Positions 32,740-43,810 of a stretch of DNA of 64,000 bases are shown piece after piece. Each line of letters starts with the position of its first letter. The stretch's first letter is position 1. The translations under genes were made by a program, and so were the position numbers. Location of the stretch: NCBI GenBank assembly GCA_035079385.1, contig JAVHKY010000028.1, positions 2,976,001-3,040,000 of the forward strand, in the 5' to 3' direction. The stretch is from Aspidiotus rigidus. Its lineage: Eukaryota > Arthropoda > Insecta > Hemiptera > Diaspididae. The notes under the pieces were generated by a model. The model searched no databases and was not told where the DNA came from. It saw only the letters and a program-made list of their open reading frames with translations.

Positions 32740-33264
32740 ACCAAAAGTCAACTTCAAGTCGGTTTTGGGTCGATCATTTGTCACTTATCGGGAAAAGATT
32801 TCCAATTGAGGTCGAATTTTTTTAGATTTCAAGCGCACAACTTAAAGGTATTCAGAATCGAGGCCGAATGTGAGTCGACTTCTGGTATAGATCGACGTCC
32901 AAATTACGTCAATTCGACCATTGCTGCACAGTTTGAGCATAATTGAGATTTTTAATGGCCCGTGTTATATAATCAAGATTACGCTTTCTATCTGCGAATT
33001 GCAGAGTTACCAAACAGGCAAAATGGTACAAGAGAGGGCTGTGCATCGACTCTACATCGATGTCAATTTGAGGTCGATCCAAAATCGACCATACAATACG
33101 AAAAATCCTGCGACTTCAGGTCGACGAAAACATTTGGAGAAGTCAACTTGAGATCGATTTGTAATTGACCAGAGTACAGTATCAGAGAGTTAAGAATCAA
33201 CTTGCAATCCACCCAACGAAGCAGTCGATTTTAGGTCGATAAAAAACTCTGAGAAATCAACTTG
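32740..33264. repeat. TCGA-rich dispersed repeat, copy 2
   Basis: Related to 10140-10620. It is dense in GTCGA motifs and shares the GCAGTCGATTTTAGGTCGAT segment near its right end. It abuts the 22-bp satellite. Confidence 0.6.
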
Positions 33265-33552
33265 AAGTCTTTACAATGTTCCAAAAAAAATCCGAGCGAT
33301 GCTCCGGAAAAATCCTGAAGATGTTGGAAAAAAAATCCTTGCAATGTTCCAGAAAAATTCTACCGATATTCCGGAAAAATCCTGGAAACGTTCCAAAAAG
33401 ATTGTAACGATATTCCGAGGAAATCTTAGCGGTATTCCAAAAAAAACTTAACGGTCTTTTGAAAAAATCCTGCCAATGTACCAAAAAATCGTAAGGGTGT
33501 TTAAAAAAAAATCCCAAAGATCTTCCACAAAAATCCTTGCAATTTTCAAAAA
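33265..33552. repeat. 22-bp satellite, left part
   Basis: About 12 degenerate monomers of the form GATGTTCCAAAAAAATCCTAGC. It is the left part of the array that resumes at 33934. Confidence 0.85.
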
Positions 33553-33933
33553 AAACTGGGTCCTTTAACGAAGTTGAACGAGGGGTGACAAGGAACCTGT
33601 TTTATGTGTCATGTGGGATATGAAAAATGAAGATTGTGACGTCACAAGGCTGACCTATAACGTCATCAAATTGTGAAGTAACAGGCCCGAACTTTGGAGC
33701 TGCGTATAATAGAAGGGGAACTTGGAAAAACTGATCTATGAGGTCATCAGATTGTGACGTCACAAGTCTGACCTATGATGTCATCAAACTGTAACCACAC
33801 AAGGCCCGCTCCTAAGCTATAAATGATAGGGGGGACTTGGAGGGAGACCTACGAAAATTTTCGACTTCCGAGCTTTGCCGGCCAGCCAGACTTTTTCCGA
33901 CACCTCCCCCCCCATAAAACAGGTTCCTTTGTT
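33553..33933 (+). mobile_element. Hairpin-ended element, copy 3, inside the 22-bp satellite
   Basis: It starts like copies 1 and 2 (CCTTTAACGAAGTTGAACGAGG, i.e. CCTTTAACGAAG then AGGAACCTGTTTTATG) and ends CCCATAAAACAGGTTCCTTTGTT with a slightly decayed terminal hairpin. Inside are diverged satellite monomers (AAATGATAGGGGGGACTTGG) and two repeats of a TGTGACGTCACAAG-TCTGACCTAT unit. Satellite monomers of the 22-bp array flank both sides, so it inserted into the array. Confidence 0.75.
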
Positions 33934-35715
33934 TAAAATCCTAGCGATGTTCTGGAAAATTCATGGCCATGTTCCAAAATCCTGAAAATGTTTGAAAAAA
34001 ATCCTAGCAATATTCAAAAAAAATTTCGAAGATGTTCCACCAAAATCCTAGCGGTGTTTCGGAAAAATCATAACAATTAATGTCCTACAAAAATCCTGGT
34101 CAGATTCCGGAAATATCCTGAAAATGTATCAAGAAGATCCAGCGATGTTCCAGAAAAATTCTAAAGATGTTCCTAAAATATCTTAGCGGTGTCCCAAAAA
34201 ATCCTAGCAAACGTTTCAAGAAAATCCTAGTGATAATCCAAAAAAATGTTGGCAATTTTCCACAAAAATCCTGGTCACGATCCGGAAAAATCCTAAAAAT
34301 GTTCCAAAAAGATCCCAGCGATGTTTCAGAAAAATCCTAGAGATGTTCCAGAAAAATCCTAAAGATGTTCCATGGAAATCCTAGCGGTGTCCCAAAAAAA
34401 TCCTAGCGAAGTTCCAAGAAAATCCTAGTGATGTTCCAAAAAAAATCCTACCAATATCCCGAAAAATCCTAAGGATGTTTCAAAAAAATCCTATTGATGT
34501 GCCAAAAAATTTTAGCGATGTTCCAAAAAAAATCCTGAGGATGTTTCAGAAAAATCCTATTGTTCTTCTGAAAAAATCTTGAAGATGTTTCAGCAAAATC
34601 CAAGTCATGCTTCACAAAAATCCTGAAGATGTTCCACCAAAATCCTAGCGGTGTTCCGGAAAAATCATAGCCAAAAAATTCCTGGTCATGATTCGGAAAA
34701 ATCCTGAAAATGTTCCAAAAAGATCCCAGCGATGTTCCAGAAAAATCCTGAAGATATTCCATGGAAATCTTAGCAGTGTCCCAAAAAAATCCTAGCAAAC
34801 GTTCCAAGAAAATCCTAGTGACGTTCCAAAAAAATCCTATCAATGTTCCAAAAAATTTTAGCGATGTTCCAAAACAAATCTTAAGGATGTTTCAGAACGA
34901 TCCTAGCATTCTTATAAAAAAATCTTGAAGATGTTTCAGCAAAATCCAAGTCATGCTCCACAAAAATCCTGGAGATGTTCCGGAAACATCATATCAATGT
35001 TCCACAAAAATCCTGAAAATGTTCCAAAAAGATCCCAGCGATGTTCCAGAAAAATCCTAAAGATGTTCCACGGAAATCCTAGCGGTGTCCCAAAAAAATC
35101 CTAGCAAACGTTCCAAGAAAATCCTAGTGATGTTTCAGAAAAATCTTAGTAATCCTCTGAAGAAATCTTGAAGATGTTCCACCAAAATCCTAGCGGTGTT
35201 CCGGAAAAATCATAGCAATGTTCCACAAAAATCCTGAAAATGTTCCCAAAAGATCCGAGCGATATTCAGAAAAATCCTGAAGATATTCCATGGCAATCTT
35301 AGCGGTGTCCCAAAAAATCCTAGCAAACGTTCCAAGAAAATTCTAGTGATGTTCCAAAAAATCCTGGCAATATTTCGAAAAATCCTAAGGATGTTTCAAA
35401 GAAATCCTATCGATGTTCCAAAAAAATCTTGAAGATGTTCCAGCAAAATCCAATTCATGTTCCACAAAAATCCTGAAGATGCTCCACCAAAATCCTAGCG
35501 GTCTTCCGGAAAAATCATAGCAATCTTCCACAAAAATCCTGAAAATGTTCCAAAAAAATCCTGAAAATGTTCCAAAAAGATCCGAGCGATGTTCCAGAAA
35601 AATCCTGAAGATATTCCATGGAAATCCTAGCGCAGTGATGTTCCGAAAAATCCCAGCAATGTTCCAGAAAAATCCTGAGGATATTCCGAAAAAATCGTAG
35701 TAATTTTTCAGAATA
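33934..35715. repeat. 22-bp satellite, main array
   Basis: About 80 tandem, degenerate 22-bp monomers (ATGTTCCAGAAAAATCCTAA and variants). A longer pattern recurs. A block passing through AAAAAGATCCCAGCGATG, a CCATGGAAATC variant, a GTGTCCCAAAAAAATCC variant and an AACGTTCCAAGAAAATCC variant reappears with starts near 34311, 34722, 35031, 35252 and 35579. This gives irregular higher-order repeats of about 220-410 bp. Minus-strand open frames rich in F, W and I are by-products. Confidence 0.9.
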
Positions 35716-35789
35716 CTTTGTTACCTGCTCGGGATTTCCTTCTACAACTGTGGTAATCGAGTCAACCAGGGAACCAGTTTAATGGGTGT

Positions 35790-36454
35790 TTATTATTGTT
35801 CACACTCTTGCTAAAATAAAGACCTTTCTAAAAAGCCATCCTTTAAAGTCAATCTTATCTGGATTCCAGCCCATTCAAAAATTCCTCTCAATGAAACTGC
35901 CGATAAAGCTTCCAAGGAAGCGGCCATACAGCTCCCACATCCTCTTATTCGGACCCCTCCAACTGACATCCTTCCACTTAAAAAGTCTATACTCGACCTA
36001 TGGCAAAAACAATGGGATCTCTCTCTCTCCCACCCTTCCGTGCGATCCAACCCTCTATTCTTCCTTCTTATAAGTCTTTCCCAACATATTTATCCCGTCC
36101 TCAACAAGTTATTTTATGTCGTCTCCGAATAGGACGTACCTTCCTCACGCACTCTTATCTTCTTTCGAAAACTCCTCCCCCGACCTGCTCTCTCCCTTGC
36201 GCACAAAGGACTACAGTTTGCCATGTTCTCTTTGAATGTCCCCTCTATCATTCGGCCAGAACTATTGTTGGATTGGCATCCACTTTATCAGAAATACTAA
36301 CCTACAGTCCTCTATCGACAATCTCTTCTCATTCCTACAACAAGTGTCTCTCTCAAACCTCAAAGTAGTGATTAATTAATATTGTATCATATATCCTGTC
36401 TTGGCCATAGTAGCATGAATATGACAGTGTTAAAATTAAAAAAAAAAAAAAAAA
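35790..36454 (+). mobile_element. 5'-truncated LINE (I/Jockey/R1-type) with poly(A) tail
   Basis: The plus strand encodes the end of an RNase H domain (IWIPAHSKIPLNETADKASK, containing the conserved H and N-x-x-A-D residues) from about 35857. After one frameshift it encodes the C-terminal motif CRLRIGRTFLTHSYLLS and a degenerate zinc-finger-like CHVLFECPLYHSAR. A run of 17 A at 36438-36454 is the 3' tail. Reverse transcriptase and endonuclease are missing, so this is a dead 5'-truncated insertion. Confidence 0.85.
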
Positions 36455-36534
36455 GATCGAATTGTGTTCCTCCTCACCTGGGGAGTTTATGCTCGAATGT
36501 CCACATTTTTCCATGTTCCGTACCAGCAGATACA

Positions 36535-36650
36535 GCTCAATACTCGAATTTTTTCCAAGTCCCTTTCCAATGATATTTACTTCGAAAGTCGAAATTTTTC
36601 CATGTCCCTCTCCCAACATATATGGTCTGAGGTCGAAATTTTTTTATGTC
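36535..36650. repeat. Diverged 45-bp satellite monomers
   Basis: Two to three reverse-oriented monomers with TCGAAATTTTTCCATGTCCC and CAACATATATGGTCTGAGG. They are related to the array at 19051-19939 and adjacent to the LINE tail. Confidence 0.75.
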
Positions 36651-36659
36651 TCACGAATT

Positions 36660-39600
36660 GCTGGCCGGCACTCAGCGTCCGTCATTTTCCTTCAATTTAC
36701 TCCCTCTCCCGTCCCTTTGTCGTTTCGCTTTCTTGGATGACCTCTCGTCAAGTGCGACCTTTAGATGACTGAATTTTTCTGAAAATGAAATTTTCTGAAC
36801 TCTCAGATTTGGGTAATATTTTTGGGTACGAAATTTGATACGAATAGATATACGCGATTTTTTTGTTTTGCTTGAGTTCGCCAATTTTTTCACATCTTGG
36901 CTTAATGCCACTCACAACTTCTTAAAAACTCTATCAATTCCGTTGGAACGTATCGATTTTTTTTTTTTCTTCTTCTTCTTCATCGGAAAAGAATAATATT
37001 TAGTTCGGTCAAAAATGCGCATTTTTTTTCCACTTCACGTAACTCCAAAAATCTTCCTCGAGGAAACGTGAATTCATAGCTGATGCATGCGTGACACGCC
37101 CCAGTATTTTATAATTTTAGAACAAACAGTCGTGGGCTACCCTGTTATCGCCCTTCCGCTGAGATGTACGAAATCTTCGAGATTTGTTTTGTCTTTTTTT
37201 TTTTTTACATCGGTCTTATTACGGTACATCGATAAGGATGGAAGGCGATGAACGAAGAAAGTCGATCGATAAATCTAAAATTAAGTAGTCGAAGTACGGC
37301 TCTGACACTGTAATTTTTTTCAAATTACCGACGTTCAGATTATCTGTTTTCCGTTTTGCTCGCGAAGTTGAGGGGGCTAAAAACGGCCGGCGGCTAAACA
37401 AACTCGATTTATTGTTTAAAAAGCATCAATCGCGCTACGACATTCCTGCGACGCGGTATTTTATATTTTAATTAACGGAGGTGGATCACGACGATTTTCG
37501 TACAACATATCATAAAATAAGAATATCGCGAACGATCCATTCGCTTTATATGATCGGAAGTGTGTGCGAGAGCTAGAAAGAAAATCCGGTTCGATGGCTA
37601 GTGTACATCTCCATTTAGATTTACTATAATTATTTATTAAGATTTCTGTCTTTAGTGCTTTTTGATCACGATAATGATCGTTGATTAATTCTATTTTTTT
37701 TTTTTTACTATGTGTGTTTTCAGGTAAGCGAAAATTGCCCGCTTTATACGAGAATGTGGAATTTAGAAAAAAATCTATGCGTCACTCGGCTACTTTATAG
37801 CATTCGGCTAGGTACTGAACAGTGAAAAATGCGAATTGCGGTAGGTATCTCGCGTTTATCATGTGAAAATTTTTCGCATCGCGCTCTTTTGGCTAAGCCT
37901 ACGACAAAATTGAGAGCGATTTCGTCATCCGAGTCTACCTTAATAAACATATCATAATATTGTGTTTTATCGAAGGTGGCGGCGAACACCAAACGAATTT
38001 TTATTGCGACGTTTGATTAGTCATTTCAACGCCGCGATATAGAATTTGGAAATTCGTATACGAGCCTTGTAAAATTATTTGCCGCGATCCTTAAGCTGGT
38101 ATACGAGTATAGGAAAGCCGTAATTTCTCGTCTGATGGAGGAATAAATACTTTTCTGAAGTTATTTTATCTCCGATATCTTTCACCCCATTAAAATATCG
38201 AGTACAGGTTTTGCGTCGAGATTTCCATAGAACGGCGATGTCTAAGAGAATGACCGGAGATTGAATAGCCATTTCGATACACGTGTTCGGGATAGTTTTA
38301 ACGCGCGCTGAGGTCGACATAATTTGCCAACTTCTACTGGGCGAACCCAGAGATTTCCGGAGGACTATTGACAAACAAGTTCACCAAATTTACAGGAATA
38401 AAAAAGTATGATATTGCATTTGGAATAGAGACGCAGAGGAACCGCGGCATGGTTTTTATAAAGTTGACTCTTGTAATTTTATTTTCAACGAATAAGCTGA
38501 AATTGTGCTAGGTCACTGTCATCAATTGAGGAATGGAAGTAGGATTTGAGTATAGATGTAGGCTGAGCAAGAAGAAGGGACAGAAGTGGTGCTAATCGCG
38601 TATCTAAAACGTTCGTAAGAAATGGAAAAGGAGTGTTGAAAACAATCAGTGCAGTTTTGATTGCCAAATTTCTTCCACCACCGCCATCACCATCTTCGTT
38701 ACGAATCTTGATTTGTCTTCCTTCCCCCCCACCATGAAAACTTTTATTAAAACCGTCTTCTTTGTATGGAAAACAAATACTTGAAAAAGTATAACGTCTA
38801 AAGTCATAAACAATATTCGTAACCAAGTTTCCATTTCAAGTTCTACATCCCACCGTCGCTGGTGTAAAAGTGAATGAGATGAAAATACGCGATAAGAACC
38901 TCGGAAATGAAGCAGCCTTTCCGCACTCCTGCATCGTCTTATTCGTTCGGTCAGCAGCGCGGTTGATTTCTTCAAAGCGAGCCACAGTTTAGCTATCGAG
39001 CAAGATCTCTTAAACGTTTTCGACCACACAACGGGGCCGCAACGGACTACATGAAACTCACCCACTACGTACGACGTTCAAAATTCGCGCTAATTACAAA
39101 CAATTGTTTCGTCTGAAGGTGCACTTGAGTCGAACCAGATAGAAAGCGTTGTGACGATGAATATTTTTTATGCCGCGAGAGTAGGTGAAGCCTGAATCGC
39201 GTGTAGCCGCGGCGATCGTACATGATTGATGTGCGAGACTGCCGCGCTGATCTAATATGCCACACCGCAAACCTCTTAAAAAAACTCCAACTTCGACAAC
39301 TACGCTATTGTCGGTCATCATTGAAGCGGTCGATAATAACGTAAAATATTGTGCATAACTAAGATAGAGCGTTGGATGAAATGTAGCTCTCGTCCCGAGA
39401 TGGAAGATGAACAATATCGTAAGCGTTGGCGTGTATTCTAAAATCATACACATGCTCGTTTTAAAGTGACTGGAAAAAACTCTAAAAAAAATGATACCTG
39501 TATTTTACGACAGTTTAGCTTTCAAGTCAGTACGGATATTCGTTCTCAAGGAATAAACAGAGAATGAAGAAATGATTGTCATGACTCATTTTGCCGACCG

Positions 39601-39780
39601 CTTAATGAATTTTGTAGAAAGCAAAGGCCTCAGAATTTTGGCCAAACAAGTAGAAAATATCCCAAAATTAGGGAGACGGATCCATTCAGATCTCTTCGCA
39701 ATTTGGATATGCTTGGGGAAGGAAGTTGAGCTCTCCAAAGTTTTGGAAACAGATTGATTTTTCAGTTGAGAGCCTGCTAT
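36660..39780. other. Unrecognised region
   Basis: No gene was assigned. Minus-strand frames at 37795-37992, 38075-38374, 38485-38826, 38646-39065 and 39094-39453 are clustered but share no recognisable domain or consistent frame. The site TTTTCAG|GTAAGC at 37717-37729 is described in the findings. Confidence 0.35.
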
Positions 39781-39789
39781 CTTATTTGT

Positions 39790-40660
39790 TCAGGAGAACA
39801 TAGAACGTTCGCGCCCGAGTTTGATGACGTCATCAATCTTGCGGGAGGATCCTCCTCACAACTAGATTCTTTCTTCAGAGACCTGAACGATGTACATCCG
39901 GCCTTCGAGCTCACAATAGAGAAGGGAGGAAACGTTCCAAACTATATTGGGTCTCACCATAACTCTATCAGCTTAAACCTAAATTCCAAGTCTTCAAGTA
40001 ATCTTCCTTTACCGGTGTACTCATCCACGGTTCGTCAATGCACCACCACAAACATGAGTTCACTACTCTCCACTAATGGTCCACAGACTGTGTGCTCTCC
40101 ACTTCAAACCCTGAGAATTTAACGAATAAAGAGTCTTCATATGGTCAGTCTCACAGAAAAACGACATTAAGCAGAACATTGACAAGATGATCCGATGGAA
40201 GAAATTGACTGGCTCCTCTCGTCAGTCCTCCTCCCTTTAACAGTGAAGAGGTTTTGATGGATTTGTATGCCTTTTCTTGGCCTCCCATCTCACCGGCTTG
40301 CTCGTATTTTGAAGCACTATGGATTTATCACTGCGTTCTATACCCTGTAGTCCGTTGGCAATCTTTCTTCTCTAAAAGATGTCTCCCCATGGGTATAAAT
40401 CAGGTGTCGACGCTGTAAGCTGTAGATGCTACAATTCTATTTACATCGGCCAGACGGACCTTGGTATCCAGATGAGACTCAGAGAGTTGAGAAAAGTGAT
40501 CGTTCCTCTGCCGTCGCTGAGCACTGATGGGACCTTGTCATAGCGCGGATCGAGTTAAAATCAAGTTTATTCATACAGCTACTAAAGGTAGGCTCATGAA
40601 TGAGCTTGAAGAAGTAGAAGTAGTCGCGGCGTCTCAATCTGAACGCGTCGTATCTCCTTT
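39790..40660 (+). mobile_element. PLE-C fragment (third Penelope-like lineage)
   Basis: The plus strand reads FDDVINLAGGSSSQLDSFF followed by LNDVHPAFELTIEKGGNVPN. This matches the motif C region of PLE reverse transcriptases (YVDD, then a hydrophobic strand and the downstream palm). About 500 bp later CRCYNSIYIGQTDLGIQMRL near 40415-40475 matches the GIY-YIG core. Stops interrupt throughout. It is distinct from PLE-A and PLE-B. Confidence 0.65.
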
Positions 40661-40734
40661 GCCGCGTTCAACTCGTTCATCTAAGAACCTCAATTTCCGT
40701 CTATTCTCCTTTTTCCTTCTCTTCTTACTTCTTT

Positions 40735-41036
40735 GGGGGTTTCCATAAATTACGTGAGGAAATTTTTGTGATTTTTCGACCCCCCTTCCTCCCTCGTGAG
40801 ATATCGCAAGATTTGCCTTGACCCTCCCCTCCTCTTATCTCGCCTGAGATTTTTCGAAATGTGTATTTTTGCTTTAAATACGTTTATCTGTGCTTAACCG
40901 CGTTTATAGAATGTATTTGTGTGAGAAAAAAATTACGTGAGATTTGTCGGCACCCCCCCCCCCCTCACGTGAGTTTTGGTGAGACTTGGCTGGACCCCTC
41001 CCCGCCAAATGCCTCACGTAATTTATGGACGCCCCC
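40735..41036. mobile_element. MITE with GGGGGCGTCCATAAATTACG-type ends, copy 1
   Basis: The left end reads GGGGGTTTCCATAAATTACG and the right end is the inverse, CGTAATTTATGGACGCCCCC. The interior shares long blocks with the copy at 54081-54499 (for example TTTGCTTTAAATACGTTTAT and AAATTACGTGAGATTTGTCG). It is noncoding. The superfamily is not determined. Confidence 0.85.
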
Positions 41037-41439
41037 ATTCTCTTCGCGTTGAGAAACTTCTATTTCTAGTTTGTTGTTTCTTGTTAGTTCGGTCCTACCT
41101 GTCGCGTCAATGACTCGCCAGCCCGATTCGAGTCTTTAACTTTCCAATAAATCTTTTCCATTCGGTCATGTTGCGTAGAGGAAGGGGGAGTTTCAGACCC
41201 TGATGACGTCATCAACCTAAGTTCGGATGGATTACGTTGCTTAAAAGAATTTGTGTCGGTTGAATTTGCTGACAAATGTGACCTTGAAACATTTTTGTAA
41301 GTTCAGCATACGTTTTCGAGGAGGGAAATTAAAGAAATACGACGTAGATCGAGAGCTTGAAGAAAAAAAAGTTTTCTTTATCTAAAAATGTCACGTAAAG
41401 TGTACCGTATTTTCTAGCCCAGCTGTTTTTCAATGGGCA

Positions 41440-41515
41440 GCGGAGCTTACGAGTTCCCCGCCTCTAAATTCCTTTCTTTGATTTTTGTCAATTTTTCTAC
41501 AGGTTTAGCCAAAAT
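41440..41515. repeat. Short shared segment of an unclassified dispersed repeat
   Basis: GGAGCTTACGAGTTCC and GTCAATTTTTCTACAG followed by TTTAGCCAAAAT are repeated at 52893-52960, which lies just before the unclassified repeat copy at 52985. Confidence 0.6.
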
Positions 41516-41559
41516 GAAATTCATACCTTAGGTGCACTTGCAGGCACTCTCAAAGAGAC

Positions 41560-41910
41560 AACCCCCATCCTCGAAAAAAGTGGTGTATATAGGTTAAAGC
41601 GCCCTTATTGTCCAGCTCTATACTTTGGACAGATTGAATATTCTTTTCTGACCTCCTATATGAGCACAGAGTGGCGTTTCAGTCTAAACTACGAGAGAGA
41701 CAATCCACATTTGCTGAACATCTCATTGAAGCCAACCATAGCTTTGACCTATAGGCATACAAACCTCTCTATATTATAGAAGAACGTTCCCGCAGCCGAA
41801 GAGCCTCAGAAGGTTTCGCAAGTGGTGGTCATTTGGAGAAATATGGAGATCGAATTTTAAATGAATTCGTATCTGCGCATGCCCTCATTCAAAAATACTT
41901 TGGCGTTTGT
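41560..41910 (+). mobile_element. PLE-C endonuclease fragment
   Basis: KSGVYRLKRPYCPALYFGQ near 41580-41636 matches GIY-YIG. After a frameshift KLRERQSTFAEHLIEANHSF follows (the conserved H and E region). A related minus-strand fragment is at 46499-46745. Confidence 0.65.
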
Positions 41911-42638
41911 ATATTCCATTGTTTCCTGCTCGCCAAGCCCCGCGTTATAACTGGCGATTCCTGACGAAAACATTGGTCTCATAACTTCAGTGGTACGAGC
42001 GTTTGCTCTCTACTGAAATCCTGCGATCTACAGCTTCTGTTGTGGTACAAATAAAGCTTCTACAAGTTAGGGGGCCCTTTTCCAATTAGGAACAGATAAT
42101 AATAATGATGATAGTGAAAGTTGTGCACGTATTTCTTTATGAAACGTCACTTTTTCAAACCACTGTTCTCACAGGGAGAGCCTAAAGCGCAGTTTTACGT
42201 GTACGTACCGATATGAAACCGAAAACCATCGGAACTCATTGAGTGTGATGAGCTGTAAGTAGTGCGCACAATTGAAAAAGATCCCAAGTGTATTGTTCTA
42301 CTTCATTAGTTGGCTCACAAGAGTACTTTTGAGTGCACCTATCAGTTGTCTGGCTAGTGCAGTGCAGAACAAGGCCTTAAATATTGATTCTTTTAATATA
42401 CTACTGTGAGGAATTTGTTACAACAATGCTGCGTGTGATAGATTCACTTTTTAACCTCTTGACTGTATTTTTATCAGGTACCAGATGTGCTGTCATCTTA
42501 TTGGTAGTTTCTGTTCGTCCTTTCTCGTCCAATCCTCCAGCCGAATAATTTTCCTCTGTCGTACATGAATACTTAAGTTAGGATTTCCATGATATTTTTT
42601 TTTTTTTTTTTTTGGTGAGTGAAGGCTAAATTCAATTA

Positions 42639-43155
42639 CAGTGGAACTTCCCAATAACGAAGTGCCAGGGAGACAATGAAAAAATTCGTTATATAGAAAC
42701 TTCGTTATATAGAAATTCTCTTTTTTTTCTATTTATTTATTTTTTATTTTTTTACATGTGCACTATAGTACATACTTACAATACATACATACAGATGTAT
42801 TTTTCGAGGTAGGCGGTGTAAGAGGAACACAGTAATTGCGAATGTCTTGCTGAACTTTGTGCAAAACTGAACAATACTGGTGAGTCCTTGCAAAATGTAA
42901 AGGGATTCCCACCCGATACAGGTTTCTCACCCGTACAGCAAATATTCATGCAGAAATTATAACAAAGAACTGCACTGTATGTTACACGTTTTGCCGCATA
43001 ATTAAAGGTTTTTTATGGTGAAAAAAATTTGTTATATAGAAGTTTTTCTTCGTTATAGAATCGCTTTTTACATGAAAATTTTAAGAGACCAGCGAAAAAG
43101 TTCGTTGTATAGAAGTTTTCGTTATATAGAAGTTCGTTATAGAGAAGTTCCACTG
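42639..43155. mobile_element. pogo/Tigger-type MITE
   Basis: 517 bp flanked by TA on both sides (42637-42638 and 43156-43157). Ends are CAGTGGAACTTC...GAAGTTCCACTG, with subterminal GTTATATAGAAACTTCGTTA-like repeats in inverse orientation. CAGTxGAACxTCxxTAA termini and TA duplication are diagnostic of pogo/Tigger members of the Tc1/mariner superfamily. No transposase frame is present. Confidence 0.85.
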
Positions 43156-43289
43156 TATAAATATGCACGATCCATGCAAGTAGGAGGTCCCCCTGTGAAA
43201 TTTGATGTTTCACGTTTTTGCGCGTTCGACTTTATTTGTGTTTATGTACAGATTTGATGCTTCCAACATTTTCAGCAGTGTTTGGTTGC

Positions 43290-43810
43290 TCTTTGATCAA
43301 ATGAGGTCCTTTTCTGGTTGTGGTTGTTTTTTTTTACTTGTGGTAATTTTGTGGTTACTTTTGGTCATTTTATGGTCGATTTCAGTCATTTGTGTTACAT
43401 TAAAAACATTTTTGGTAAATTTTGACGTTGTTTCTTTTTCTGGGTCAATTATGGTCAATTTTGGTCGTTTGTTAGACCATTTTGAACTCTTTGTTAAATT
43501 TTTTTTTGTATTTTGGTAGTCTGTGGTTATTCTTCGGCATTTTTTGGTTAATTTTAAACGTTCTTGGTTGATTTTTGTCACTTTTGGTCAATTGCTAGCT
43601 GTTTTTTGTGGGTTTTTATAATTTTCTGATCATGTGGGGTCGTTTTCTATTTCATTCTGCTCGGTTTTCAACGCTTTTGGATAATGTTGGTCAATTCAGG
43701 TCATTTATCGATTGTTTTCTCTCGATTTTGGTCATTTTCTGCCATTTGTAGTCTTTTTTTGTCCGATTTGGTTCGCCTAGTTGTATGCCGTCTTCTTCGT
43801 TTTGTGGTCA
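43290..43810. repeat. T-rich degenerate tandem repeat
   Basis: Variants of TTTTGGTCATTTTxTGGTCA repeat irregularly. The two opposite-strand frames here (43202-43519 plus, 43297-43581 minus) are by-products of low complexity. Confidence 0.6.

Noticed and set aside
33257..34843. Minus-strand frames rich in Phe, Trp and Ile
   Set aside because: By-products of the 22-bp satellite.
33265..35715. CRISPR array
   Set aside because: The 22-bp units are contiguous with no unique spacers, and the setting is eukaryotic.
43202..43581. Opposite-strand frames of about 100 codons
   Set aside because: Low-complexity TTTTGGTCA-type repeat.
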